Part shown: piece by piece, positions 48,304-59,699 of the stretch
Layout: each line of letters opens with the position of its first letter
Numbering within the stretch: position 1 is the first letter of the stretch
Source of the DNA: Drosophila persimilis
Taxonomy: Eukaryota; Arthropoda; Insecta; Diptera; Drosophilidae
NCBI RefSeq assembly: GCF_003286085.1
Contig: NW_020825289.1
Location: forward strand, 14,508,001 to 14,572,000
Reading direction: 5' to 3'
Length of the DNA stretch: 64,000 nt
Notes under the pieces: generated by a model
Seen by the model: only the letters and a program-made list of their open reading frames with translations
Databases searched by the model: none
Told to the model about the DNA's origin: nothing
Made by a program: the position numbers and the translations under genes

Positions 48304-51300
48304 ATGAAGGTATATATCGTATAGGATATCCCCACCATCATCGAATTGGGAGATGGGATCCTGTGTGTTATACATACTACTATAAGAACTGTCGAATAAC
48401 GGATCAAGTGTCAAGTGGTGTGCAGTGGTGTTCCAAAGAATTATCCTGGTCAGGGGATCACGGCAGGATTATAAGGATTAAATAATGTGATAATGAAAAT
48501 TAGAAGTTTTGAGGATGTTTCTATCGGATATATCCTTATTTATCAGACTTAACATATGTGCATAAAGAGGATATCTGAATAATACGGAATACTATAAATC
48601 ATATTACGTACATATATACTCGTATGTAATGGGTTATTCAGGATTTATCATAGAATCCTTTCGAGAGTTTTTCTAAAGTCAATTTTCTTCATTCGGTGAT
48701 TGAAACTGCAAACAAAATCTCCTAATTTGGTTATTTCTACCAATACAATATTTTGGGGATCTAAACTAAATTTCCTCATACTTAAAAAATCGATCAAAAA
48801 TGTGCAAAAAAAGTTGTACACAAATTTCTGCAAATTTTTCTTCAACCAAATTTGGTGAATCTAATTTTTTAGCAATCGATCGATCAATCAATTAAACAAC
48901 TTATCAAGCTAATGAAGCAGCGCTTGTATTGGCCATCCCGCACCTATAACTTGGCCTAAACATCAGCGGAATATGATAAAACGATAAATATGGGTGGCAG
49001 ATCAAGAGTCAAGTTCAGCTGGGCGATTAATCAAGCGCCTCGGCCCGCGGTGCCCGCCAGAGATCCGCATAATAAATTTCATAAGCTGCCATCATCATCC
49101 ATTTGTTGTAGGGGGCTACTGTTTTTGTTTATTTGTTGTTGTTTGTTATCTCGGATGTTGCACAAGATCAGATGAAACCAGAACATCCATGAGCAGGGCT
49201 CTCCTGTTACCTGGGAAGCAATTAAGGCAGCCGATCCCAGTACTTGGGCCCCGAATGGCAGTGGAAGTAACACCATCTGCTACTACGTTTTGCAATGCAT
49301 AAATTAAACAAAACTTCGAGTGGCGGAAGAAGAACGAACCACTGCCCAAGTACGGAGTCTACTCGCACAGAGATGACCAGGCAGCGATAAAAGACGGCCA
49401 GAAGCGGTACTAAGCGTACTAAGGCCAATGAAGCATGAAAGTCATTGACGGCCCTCTTCTACTTAGACAATCTTTTGCCAACCATTCGGAAACGTGTGGC
49501 GCAATCCCAGTCGGCCTATGCAGATGAGGTTCTCCCACAGGTTGCACCACGAGGTAGCCCTTCACTTGATCAGCGACACAATTACACCAAATTTGCATAC
49601 GTCCCAGTTAAAAGCTATAAAACGCAGACGTACAATGCCCCAGAATCGGCGACAGACCATCGAGACGAGATGTGTGGAAACAATTGCTTATAGGGTCACA
49701 CAGAGCAGGCCTAATTACGATTATGATTATGATTATGGGAGTTTAATGGGGTAGGTAGACAGATGAACAGAAAGCACAAACAAAAAGGGGAATTTAGTTA
49801 GTGTGATCAGACATGCGGCACATCTAGGTCTCAACTTCCTGCAAGTCCTTTTGATTTCCTTGCGACTCAGAGCGATATGCAAGCTGATGGATCTTGAAGC
49901 CATACAGTCTGGGAAGTGAGAGGATACATATAGGTATGAATAAGGAAAGGGTACATCGAGTATAGGACCCACCTGGGCACAAACTTGGCCTTTGCTCGCT
50001 TGGGTCGCAGCTCCGGATTGACCATGAAGAGCATGTGGGGGAAGCCAGTGCCGAAGAAGGCGCCGTCCAGGTTGGCGTGCCGAGCGGACCTCGGAAGGTA
50101 GACATCGCTACACTTGGGACAGTACAGACGCACCATTTCGTCACCGGGATTGTCGCTCAGGCCGATGGGCAGCACATGCTGGCGCTGACAGAAGACGCGC
50201 GGGCATGTGCCAAAGACGCCCTTCTGGAACTTCTCGAGCATCAAGTCGATGCCGCGATTGGTGAGGATGAAGCGGGCGTGGATCAGGCCGTACAGCTTCT
50301 CGGCGCTGGCCTCCACATCAGCATCGGTCACATTATCGGAGCCGGAGCCATTGTTCAGGTCGAGGATCACCTCGAGGGCGCAGCGATAGTTGTTTACGTC
50401 CGTGTCCAGGAAGTTGAGGTTGAACTTGTCGTGGATGTAGTCCTCGTCCACCATTGCGAAGAACTCGTTTCCGCGCTGCCTGCAGAACCAATGGATCCAG
50501 GCGGTCTCGTCCGAGTCTGTCATAGCTGGAGCAAAATGTCCTAAAGGATCCTTAAACTATAATTTGATTTAGATTTGTATTTGCTGGGTGGAGTGTTTCC
50601 GACTGGGCTACTTGGGGCGGATTACTTGGTCCTATAAAATGCTAATGTTTGCTGTTTGTATTCTTCCTAGTGCTTTACATCGATTGCGCTGCTCGTTTGC
50701 CTGGCCGCCTGGACTCATGCGGAACCTCCAGTGCCCCAGAACCAGTATCTGCCCCCCAACCAGTCGCCGCAGGCGCCCTCCAACAACTACCTGCCACCCA
50801 CGCAGGGCTTTCAGAGCCCCTCCAGCAACTACCTGCCGCCGCAACGCACTGGTGGAAATGGAGGCGGCATCGCGGCGCCCAGCAACAGCTACGGCGCCCC
50901 CATTGCCCAGCCCCAGAGCCAGTATGGAGCACCGGCTCTGACCGGAGCGATCTTCAAGGGCCAGAACGGTAACGGAGCCGGCGGCTACGGCGGCGGCAAC
51001 GGTAATGGCAATGGATACGGACAGCGCGACGAGGAGCAGTACGGCCCGGCCAAGTACGAGTTCAAGTACGACGTGCAGGACTACGAGTCCGGCAACGACT
51101 TCGGCCACATGGAGTCCCGCGATGGCGACCTTGCCGTGGGCCGCTACTACGTCCTCCTGCCCGATGGTCGCAAGCAGATCGTTGAGTACGAGGCTGACCA
51201 GAACGGTTATCGCCCCACCATCCGCTACGAGCAGGTGGGCAACGGCAACGGCAATGGTAACGGAAACGGAAATGGCAACGGCCGCAATGGCGGCGGCTAC

Positions 51301-51339
51301 GACAGCAATGCGCAGCAGGGCAAGTTCAACGGCTACTAG
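48304..51339 (+). CDS. Cpr56F: Cuticular protein with Rebers-Riddiford chitin-binding domain
   Basis: A two-codon first exon (ATG AAG, 48304-48309) with donor GTATAT joins across a 2361-base intron (48310-50670, acceptor TTCTTCCTAG) to 50671-51339, giving 224 residues. The result is a clean signal peptide ([19 protein letters not shown]). The mature protein has YLPP-type repeats ([23 protein letters not shown]), a Gly/Asn-rich stretch and, at about residues 120-185, the RR domain ([20 protein letters not shown] through [20 protein letters not shown] to RPTIRYE), which binds chitin, then a Gly/Asn tail. YLPP plus RR resembles resilin-like proteins. A tiny ATG-AAG exon before a long intron is typical of RR cuticle genes. 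CkIIbeta2 lies inside the intron on the opposite strand. Confidence 0.9.
49824..50523 (-). CDS. CkIIbeta2: Casein kinase II regulatory beta subunit (second paralogue)
   Basis: Exons 49973-50523 and 49824-49908 (intron 49909-49972) encode 211 residues. CK2 beta dimers hold two catalytic alpha subunits and control substrate choice. Family marks are plain: [19 protein letters not shown] (about 11-30), [15 protein letters not shown], and the zinc finger with C107, C112, C135 and C138 (the last two in LYCPKC) that forms the dimer, then PRLYGFKIH across the splice. The acidic loop of classical CK2 beta (DLEPDEE-type) is replaced by [11 protein letters not shown], and the C-terminal tail is unlike the main paralogue. 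The gene lies wholly inside the Cpr56F first intron on the opposite strand, ATG 147 bases before the Cpr56F exon 2 acceptor. Confidence 0.92.
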
Positions 51340-51891
51340 AGGGAAGCAGGAGGAGAGTAGAGATGCCTTCTGTGTGTTACCGAGTTAAGTCGACCCCTAG
51401 CTATACGATCTACTTCGTGGGATCGCTGGCATAATCCCTGGCCGAGTATTAAGTCCGATGCCAGGGGCAGCGGTTCCTCAACAGTTTGACAGTGACTGTC
51501 TTACTCCATCTATCTCTATCCCGCTCGTCTCTATATCTATCCCTCCCTCTAGTGGAGCGCCCGCCATTTTTGCCATAGCCAGGCGCGCTCCGTTCCCCCC
51601 TACCAGCTGTTCTGTTATCTCCACCACTGTCTCTATGCCACGTGCTCCATTTTGTATTTTTTGCCGTTTGTTTTGTTTAAGCGCCTCAATTGTGTTAGTC
51701 CACGCACACACCGTCACACACCGCACACAATCTCGATCACATCTATGACCATTAACGCATTCACACATTCATATAAATAAGCATTGTATTTAATTTTTAG
51801 CTGAGGAATTCCCAAAACGAGATGAGAAAATGGAAAACATGCAAAGGAAACGAACATATGAGATTTCTTGTGTATATTTAATAATTAAACG

Positions 51892-51897
51892 AATAAA
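51892..51897 (+). terminator. Cpr56F: Candidate Cpr56F poly(A) signal
   Basis: The first full plus-strand AATAAA, 553 bases beyond the Cpr56F stop and 93 bases from the stop of the convergent gene; the two 3' UTRs probably abut or overlap. A weaker AATAAG lies at 51776. Confidence 0.5.
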
Positions 51898-51989
51898 GAT
51901 GCATTTTTGTATAAAACAAAGTCAAAAAAAGAACAAGAACTACATCGTTTTTTATCCTGGAAAGCTGTAAAATTTCAGTAGAATAGAGT

Positions 51990-52665
51990 CTACTTGAGGA
52001 CCCTTTCCAGTTGTCCCTGGCTGTTGTACCGATAGACCGGATCCTGCAGCTGACCCACGGTGGAGTACCTCAGCTGCGCCGTAAAGTCATCATCATCATC
52101 GACCTTCTGCAGTGCGCGGAATGAAACCCTCTGTATTTTGTTATCCTTCGAAACGATATAATAGCGACCCTCTCTTACGTTGGACTGCCGCTGGTTGGCC
52201 GAATCAGAAGTAGACGACTCCTCATCATCGGGATAGATGATTTTGAAGGCAGGATTAGGATCAGGATTAGGAGCACCGTATTGATTGGATGGACGGAGGG
52301 AGTTCCTGTTCGGAGAGTTTCCCAGATTGGAATTGGGCAAGACCTCCTCCTCGGGCACATCTAGTAGGGAGGGAGAAGGAGGCAAATAGTTCCATTGAGG
52401 CGTGTCTATTCGTCCAGCATGTTCCACGCGTTCCTTGGTGATCTTCACACCTGAACCCTGATTAGTACGGATGGGAGCGAAGTACTCGTTGGGTAGATTG
52501 AAGGGAACCCGTGGCTGCCATCCAGCCGGTGCATATGGAGCTCCCCGACTAGTAGGCAGCTCTCCTCGAACACTGGCCATCAAAGCAATCAATGGAATTA
52601 TCTAAAAGGAATTCATTTTCACATATTTTGGTGTTAATCCAATAATCCCTTACCTTTGCCAGCAT
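51990..52665 (-). CDS. Divergent cuticle-protein-like secreted protein
   Basis: A four-codon exon (MLAK, 52654-52665) and 51990-52601, split by a 52-base intron (52602-52653), encode 207 residues with a signal peptide MLAKIIPLIALMASVRG. The middle has WNYLPPSP and NQYGAPNP motifs like those of Cpr56F. The C-terminal third (EGRYYIVSKDNKIQRVSF to AQLRYSTV) lines up with the second half of the RR domain of its neighbour ([19 protein letters not shown] to TIRYE), but the key G-Y/aromatic pattern of the first half is absent and acidic residues (DDEESS, DDDDD) are inserted. A diverged tandem duplicate of Cpr56F is the simplest view; chitin binding is doubtful. Confidence 0.75.
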
Positions 52666-52689
52666 TTTGATGGACGTTACAATCGAAAC

Positions 52690-52724
52690 TGCAATCAAAT
52701 GTTTGGGACTTACGCATTTTTATA
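52690..52724 (-). promoter_or_regulatory. TATA box of the divergent cuticle gene
   Basis: On minus, TATAAAAATG at about 52716-52723 lies some 50-58 bases before the ATG, leaving a 5' UTR of roughly 25 bases, as in many short-exon cuticle genes. Confidence 0.5.
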
Positions 52725-53439
52725 TTAAAATATCTAAACCACTCGCATCGTTGATATGCCAGGCACGCGCCCTGTTCGGCTGACACACATTGGACGAGGC
52801 GATCGCATCTGTTGCATCTCAGGCCACATAGTCACGTATCCAATCGACAAGCAGAAAACGCAACAGAATCGCGTGAATATGACCTTTAGACAACGGATGA
52901 GCACATTTTTGGCACAGGCGCGACCGTTATCGGACAATATCATAAAAAATAGGTTTTCTCGTTACTAATAGTTACCTCTAAATTACCATTCGTAGAGTGA
53001 CGTATTCATCAAGTTCAAAGTCATTATTTATTTAGAAAGGCTTCTTAACCAGTGTTCTTTCTCCAAATGCTGGCTGTCCTTTCAAATTTGAAAAAAAAAA
53101 TACGTTACTTGCAGTTTACCATACGCTGGCACTATAAATCTACACGATCTATTTACTAGGGCTGCAAAACTAAAGGACCTAGAGGATTTAAATTGTGTGT
53201 CATTCCAGGCTCTAATTAATGCAGAAACTAGATATTCTCTGTTTTAAAGGATATTTTGCAGCTCATCGTCTGTCTACAGAGACCAAGAACTGGTACTGGG
53301 ATCAGGATTTATATACAAACAAGAATAGACCAACAAAATGCAATCTAAAACAAGGCTTTTACTAATTACGTTTTAAAGCAGGTTGGAAAACAGTATCTTT
53401 ATATAATATTAACGAAATTGGGTATACAAACGCCCATCG

Positions 53440-53965
53440 CCTGGTTGACAAGAAAGGAGTCTGCAAATACCAGCAACATTGACGACACAACCTGCGACTA
53501 TTGAACAGTTTTGTTAAAACCGTGTTTTTGTCAAAACAAAAAACATACAAGTACTTAAAAGTATTTAATCCTGATTAAAATTGTTTCAGCAATCGTATAA
53601 AATTATGACGGCATGGCTAAATGTTCTATATAGCTAGTAATATTCGACGGAAGATCAAAATTGAACAAAGTGTTTACCAAACCTCGACGGAGAACGATTA
53701 ACCTACTATAAGCCAAGGGGGAATTTCAATTTTCCACAGAAAATAATAAAAATTTAATCATTTTAGCACGGTTCAGAGTCAGTTTTTTTTTAAGTTCAGA
53801 GGAAAGATCGCACGGATCTACAAGAAGAATTTACAATCGTTAATATATTCCGCCATTTACCTCAAGTGTTAAATAGAGGGGGCTTAAGTGGGATAAGTTC
53901 ATACGAGATGTTATTGTTGTTGAGGATCCAAAATTGCGCCAAAATTATGGGCATGGCTAATATGG
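53440..53965 (+). repeat. AT-rich dispersed repeat, copy 3
   Basis: Same orientation as cluster 2: 53460-53640 matches 31480-31660 (CAAATACCAGCAACATT..., CGTATAAAATTATG, GGCATGGCTAAATGTTCTAT, ATAGCTAGTAATATTCGACG) and 53835-53960 matches 30720-30860 (CCGCCATTTACCTCAAG, GGGGCTTAAGTGGG). It ends about 15 bases before the Dcc1 ATG. Confidence 0.75.
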
Positions 53966-53978
53966 CTATTTAGTTAAT

Positions 53979-55372
53979 ATGGAGGCCATGGAAGTAGATG
54001 AAAACGCTCCCCAGCTGTAAGTGTCCAATAAACATTCATGGGATTCATTAGGTAAATCCTCCTCCATTGATAGATACGTCCGCACGCCGGAGGATGTAAA
54101 GGCAATTGTGAAACATGCCAAGTTGGACGAGAGGCAGCTCACCCAAGTTACTCAGGCACTGTATTACCCCTCGGCAAATATTGTCGCCGACAATCTGCGT
54201 CTGCTAGAGCTCGATTCCCACATGCTGCATCACATCCGCGAGGGTCAGACGCTCCACTTCAAGGGTGGCCTTAATGAAAAGATCGTGCTCTGCACTGACG
54301 AGCGGACGTACGATGTTAAGGGCGCTGAGATCTCCAACAGCTTGTTGCTCGTGCCGGATTTAAAGTTTGGCGCTGCCACCAGCACATCCCCACTTAAGAG
54401 CCCGCGCACAGGCAATGCAAACGCTTCTCTGGAGCGAAGTCTCAACGACAGCACAGAAGATGACCTGGAAGTGCCTCGTACTCTGGAGCAGCGTTCGGTC
54501 CTGGCCGTGTTCCATGAATACTTTGAGTGCCGCGAGATCAAGCCCCGCTTCCGCAAACTGGGCGAGCTGCTTCAACTAACACGGTATTCGGGGCCGGAGA
54601 ACGAGTATTGCATTGAGCGGAAGGTCCTCTTCAGCTATCAACAATTGCTGGACACGGTCCAGTGCAGTAGGGCACAATTTGAGGAGGGTCTACGGAACTT
54701 TCGCGCTTTGGAATTCGATGGTCATATACGCGTATTGGAATACGAGTACGAGTATCGAATAATCAGTCTGATGCTCGGTTTGATCAGCGAAAACTCCTGG
54801 GCCCTGGACGAAGTGGAAAGGGGGGAAACAATCAGCGCTTTGAAGGGCATTGCACCAGAGCCTGTAGTGACTGGGCTCTTTGATATATATACCATTCCCA
54901 GCGAGCGCTGTCCAGGCCAGTTCTCCTACCAGGAATCCCTGGTCGCTCGGATTGTCGCCCAGAACATTCTGCAGCCGGGGCTGCGTTTCCGCAATGAGGA
55001 ATTTATGCGTTCCTGGCTGGAGGCCATGCCCGAGGGCATGTCCTGTGAAATGCAATATCTACGTGGTCTGGGAATCTGCGATTCGGAGGGGGCACAGCCT
55101 TGTATACGCTCGCTGGCCGAAGAGCGGCTTCCCACAAATCTCAACGATCGCATGAGGGATCTGTTCAAGACGAAACGAAAATGGACCCTGGAGGAGATGG
55201 AACCGTATATTGAGTAAGCACGAGTGGGTTTATCGTTATTTTCACTTGGTCTAATAACTACGTTTATTCTAGGTGTTTCACAACTCCAACTCTGTCTGTT
55301 TCCACTTTGCTGGCCAAGAACGCGCGCTCTCTGACAGAGGCTGGCGTTAGATACTACGTGTCGAAGCACTGA
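53979..55372 (+). CDS. Dcc1: Sister chromatid cohesion protein DCC1 (Ctf18-RFC subunit)
   Basis: Dcc1 joins Ctf8 and Ctf18 to form the alternative clamp loader for PCNA in cohesion and replication-stress responses. Exons: 53979-54016 (MEAMEVDENAPQ and two bases), 54074-55213 and 55273-55372, total 425 residues. The first intron (54017-54073, 57 bases, donor GTAAGT, acceptor TTGATAG) is a multiple of three and carries the in-frame TAA (54018-54020); read through without splicing, the gene seems to start later at a GTG. Family marks: LHFKGGLNEKIVLCTDERTY near residue 70, the YFECREIKPRFRKLGELL helix, LEFDGHIRVLEYEYEYRI, and the C-terminal winged-helix region with LQPGLRFRNEEFMRSWLEAM and KRKWTLEEMEPYI. 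The final exon ends VSKH. It is tail to tail with the helicase gene (64 bases between the stops). Confidence 0.88.
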
Positions 55373-55436
55373 TGAACTTATCCGGAACTTTATTTGTATA
55401 ATCCTTTGTGAATCTTTTAAGTAAAATAATGTTGAT

Positions 55437-58091
55437 TTAGGCATTTTTTTTCCGTTTGTTTCGTTGCTTTTTGGCCAGCTTCTGGTCCTCGATGGCCGCC
55501 TTCATGGTATCCACGGCACTTGTGGTATGACTCGTGGTTACATCAGCGTTCTCGCTGTTGGGATACTTGAAGCTGAAGCCTCTGGGGAAAAGGGGCTGAG
55601 CTAGGAGAGAATGGAGCTGTGCCCGCACTGTTTCCACGTGGACGCGATTGCGTCGTCGTTCTATCACAAAGGGATCCTCATCTTGGTCGCTGCCACTACA
55701 CCAAATTATTATATTAGAGCAGACTCGAATGTGGTTTCATGTAGACTTACGACTCATCGTTGTAGCCATCAATGATCATGTCCATTTCCTCGGCGTGCTT
55801 CTTCATCCAGCCACGCTCGCTCTGAACCCGCTTGAGTTTCAGCTCCTCCTTGTCCAGGTCACGAGCTAGGTTTACACGCTCTCTCACACCGGCCAAAAAA
55901 CGCTCCGAGATGGGGAATAGTGGCAGATCCTCGGCTGCAAGAATAAATTGTGTGTGAATAAGATGTTTCGCGATATCTAAGTATCACTCACTTCTCTCTA
56001 GTGTTTTGTAGAGCTTCACGTAACTCCTGACCTCGCCAGGTTCCATGAACATGACGGTTATTCCATGCTTATTGGCTCGAGCAGTTCGGCCCGAGCGATG
56101 AACATAGTTCTCACTGGTGCGTGGCACCTGATAGTGAATGACATGCTCCACATTCGGAATGTCCAGGCCACGGGCAGCTACATCTGTGGCGATTAGCAGA
56201 CCTGTGGGACAGTCGCGGAAGCGTTCAAGGTTCTTCAGGCGCTGCTTCTGAATCATGTTGGCATGGAGGGGAAGAGGACTGCAATCCAGCAGGCCAAAGA
56301 TCGTGGCCAGACGCCTCACACAGTCTATGGAGTTGCAGAAGACGATGGTGCGGCCGGGATGACGCTGGATGAAGTAATATAGATAGAAGTCCTTCTGATC
56401 GATGGGACACAGCAGACGGCTTTCGGTCAACGTTTGAGCGGTTTCTGTCAGAGATCATTAAAGGTTTATTGTGGATGCCATTTGGGGTTTTAATGAGATC
56501 TACTCACGTTGAGTGCTGGTTATATCTACAATTTTGGGCTGAGATATGCCGAGCTCCTCAATGAGGCTTTCGATTTTCTGATCCACCGTTTGCTTCACAA
56601 ACTTGGGACGCTTTCCCACATTGCGCTCTACGAGAAGAAAATTACATATATTTTGACATCGATGAAAGGTTTCTCTATCTTACTCTGCATATGATCTGGT
56701 AGATCATGGACCAAAGTCAGTGTGGCGGAGAAAACAAAGTTTTGGCGTTGTTGCTTCTTTTGCTCGTCTGCGTTGAGCACCTTGAGAAGGCTCCTAAGCT
56801 CTTCGAAGTGACCCTTCTCGACCATACGATCCGTTTCGTCGATAACCAGGAAGCTCAAATCATCCAGTTTGTTGAGGTGCTGGTTGCCCTGGGCAAACAG
56901 TTCCCAGAGGCGGCCGGGGGTGGCCACAACGATCTCCGGACACTGCCGGAGCACACGTTCCTGCTTGGCTACGGACAGGCCCCCGAAGATAGCAGCTACT
57001 TTGATTCCAGTGTATTTAGCTGCAGACACCAGGTGATTCTTTACCTGGACGGCCAGCTCCCGAGTGGGTGTTAGCACCAGACCGTACAGGGGAGTTTGCT
57101 TGCGCTGTTCCCGCTCTTCGGCGTCGCTGTCCTCATCGCTGGCACCAGACACGTGGTCCAGCTCGTCAGGCGGCGGCGTCAGTTCATGCTCATCGTCGGC
57201 TGGCGGAGCTATTGGCGCGCCCTTCACTTTGGGGGCCTTGCGAATGCCAGAACTAGCATTTCTCTGCTTCAGCTCCATAATTCCAGCCAGCATCGGAATG
57301 CCAAAGGCCAGGGTCTTTCCACTGCCCGTTTCCGCAGCTCCCAGGATATCCTTTTTGCCGTGGATGGCAGCTGGCAGAGTCATGGACTGAATTTGCGTGG
57401 GTGCCTTAAAGCCCTGTTCAGCCAGTGCTCGAAGAATGTTAGATGGCACTCCCAAGCCATTCCAAGCGGACAGTTCATCCTCGTATTCAGTCGAAGCGGG
57501 CACAAGCTGAGGTACTTCTTCATCACTCGAGGGCTCCGCTGCCTCCTCATTTTCATCGTCCGATTGTGGAGGTCTCAACAGTACATATTGACCTGAAGGA
57601 TTCTCCTCGTTGTCGTCCGACTCCGAACCATCTTCTTCTTCAATATTTTCCTTTTTCAGCTTTCGCGATTCCTTTCGCTTTTGTCGTTTCTCTTTCAGTT
57701 TTTCTAGTTTCTGTGCATGACGTTCGGCTTGACGCGCCTTTCTGGTGGACTTGGCCGTAAACACCACCTCGTCCTCGCTTTCCGATTCACTGGAGCTCTC
57801 ACTGGCCTCCTCCTCCTCCTCAGTCTTGGATACCTTCTTCTTTTTACTCTTCACCTTCTCTTTTTTATCACTCCTTTTAGAGGCTCTCTTCTTTGAAGAC
57901 TTTACCAGCTCTGCATCGTAATCCTCCAGAACTTCCAGTCCAATCAGGCCCTCGTAGCCGCCAAACTCATCGGAAATCACGTGGCCCTTTATTTTCACCT
58001 TTTGCCAGTTCTCTGCCTTATCATTTTTGATCTCCTTGTTACCTTTCTTTCCTTTCTTTGTTAGCTTCGCGGTTTTAGCCGTTGACACCAT
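55437..58091 (-). CDS. CG9143: DEAD-box ATP-dependent RNA helicase, DDX24 type
   Basis: Five exons, minus order 56684-58091, 56508-56627, 55992-56444, 55751-55934, 55437-55695, join in phase to 807 residues. Likely nucleolar, for ribosome biogenesis, as for DDX24/Mak5. The first ~200 residues are Lys/Glu/Ser-rich low complexity with a VISDEFGGYEGLIGLEVLEDY segment typical of DDX24. Helicase core: AETGSGKT (motif I), PTRELAVQV (Ia), ATPGRL (Ib), a DETD motif II near residue 418, SATL (III), IVFCNS (IV), ATDVAARGLD (V) and HRSGRTARA (VI). A long insert between motifs I and Ia (about 60 acidic residues) is also a DDX24 feature. C-terminus ends in lysine/arginine-rich KKQRNKRKKNA. The D. melanogaster symbol is from memory. 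Confidence 0.9.
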
Positions 58092-58144
58092 TTTTATGAA
58101 TTAAAATAAAAATTATTCAAATCAAAATTTAGCCGCTGACCGCG

Positions 58145-58230
58145 TGTTTATATGTTGTCTCGACAGGGCTGTTATGCAGCATACAGCTGTTTATATGTTG
58201 AGTCGACAGGGCTGTTATGCAGCATGGAAC
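58145..58230. repeat. 43-base tandem duplication
   Basis: Two units of 43 bases (TGTTTATATGTTG..., TCGACAGGGCTGTTATGCAG) with three or four differences, 54-140 bases upstream of the helicase ATG, each next to a CAGCTG palindrome. Confidence 0.9.
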
Positions 58231-58352
58231 AGCTGTTCAGTGTTGTGCAATATATACAGAGTTGCCTATGGCGATGGCAGAAAATTCCGTTAAATTAAAC
58301 GGAATGTACACATTTCTTTTATTTACAAAAATAAATATTTTAAAGTTTGGTT

Positions 58353-58358
58353 TTTATT
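58353..58358 (-). terminator. Mpcp1: Mpcp1 poly(A) signal
   Basis: AATAAA on minus, 71 bases past the Mpcp1 stop and about 260 bases before the helicase start codon. Confidence 0.65.
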
Positions 58359-58428
58359 CAATCGTGGTTTTACTATACAAATGTCGACCAATTCGTTTAA
58401 CAAGAGGCTTAACCGATTTCTAAACGGC

Positions 58429-59677
58429 TTACTGCTCGCCAGTCACGCCCAACTTCTTCTTCAGGGATTCGGGCATTTCTGGTGGAGGTGGACGTGGCAT
58501 GCGGAGAGTAACCTTGACGGCATCGTAGATGAACCACTGTGCAGCAGTCAGAGTACCGATCATCACAATCCTAGGCACCAATCCGCCCCAGAGTCCTGTA
58601 GAAAAGTAGAGTTTAAGGCAAGGGCTTACACAAAACCAGAATCACTACTCACCAGCCCAGCCCAGCTGTTTGGCCACATCCAGGGCGGAGGCGCCCTTAG
58701 CCTGGTTCAGTTTGGAGACCACTGTGTCGGCGGGATGCGAGACAATGGCGCAGAAGACACCGGCAATGTAGCCAGCGGCGAAGGTGACTATCAGTTGCTC
58801 GCCCTTGGTGCAGTCGGCACGTGGCTTGGGAACCACATACTTGTACAGCAGCTCGAGGGTGCGCTCGAAGCAGGCGAACTTCATCATGGTGTATGGAATC
58901 TGTCGCATCCAGAGTGGGACCAGACCCTTGTAGAAGGCGCCAATGCCCTCCTGGGCAGTCATCTTGGGCAGAGCCTCGCGCAGCGTCTTGGCGAATCCGG
59001 GAGTGGTCTGAATCTTGACCTTGGCCGCCTCCATGGGCGCCAGGGCAATATCGGCGAAGAACTCGGCGGAGGCCGAAGAGGCCAAATAGAGGCCGGTTCT
59101 ATACAGGAAGGCGTTCTCCTCGCCAATGGCATCGCCGTAAATGACTTTGAAGACCTCGTACAGACCGAACTTGCACAGGCCCTGCATGGAGTAGCCGATG
59201 AAGGTGGGTGCCCATCCCTTGCCCAGACCCCTCACACCCTCCTCGGCCAAACTGACCCGGAAACCGTTGAACACACTCTTGTACTTGGCCGGATCCACCT
59301 GCAGGCGGCACTTGACCAAATCCAGCGGCACTACCATGGTGTGTGTGGAGCCGCAGGAGATGATGCCTCCCAGGCCGCACAGCAGGAAGTATTTGTTCGA
59401 TCCGAACTCGCAGGAATCTAAACGGAGCCAGAGATTAGAATGGTTTCCCTGGATCGTCATCCATCCACTTACCACCCAGAGGAGCGGCGGCGGCGGCGGC
59501 AAAGTTGTGGTTGGGGCTATGTTTGCGGGGCGAGACATCGTCAAGGGCCGAGACTGACGGGGATGCCACTTTAGAGAGCGCAAGGTCGGAGGCAGGAGTG
59601 GCAGCCTGGCAGTTGACGCTGGTGAACGGCGACCTGAACGATGAGCTCTGCGCGGACTCGAAGATTGATTTGAACAT
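58429..59677 (-). CDS. Mpcp1: Mitochondrial phosphate carrier (SLC25A3 type)
   Basis: Imports inorganic phosphate with protons across the inner mitochondrial membrane for ATP synthesis. Exons 59473-59677, 58653-59417 and 58429-58595 join in phase to 378 residues. The first ~75 residues ([18 protein letters not shown] onward) look like a presequence and contain an Ala run ([11 protein letters not shown]). Then come three mitochondrial-carrier repeats, each with its P-x-[DE]-x-x-[KR] signature: [20 protein letters not shown], and [27 protein letters not shown] before the first repeat is highly typical of phosphate carriers. The transcript probably starts further right: the ATG exon has a good acceptor (CTTTTAG, 59695) so a non-coding first exon lies upstream, not located. 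Confidence 0.92.
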
Positions 59678-59699
59678 ATTGCCAAGAGAAGGTGCTAAA

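Noticed and set aside
50035-50544. 169-residue plus frame over CkIIbeta2
   Set aside because: Antisense of the zinc-finger coding exon.
58381-59421. 346-residue plus frame over Mpcp1
   Set aside because: Antisense of the carrier exons; the minus frame has three carrier signatures.
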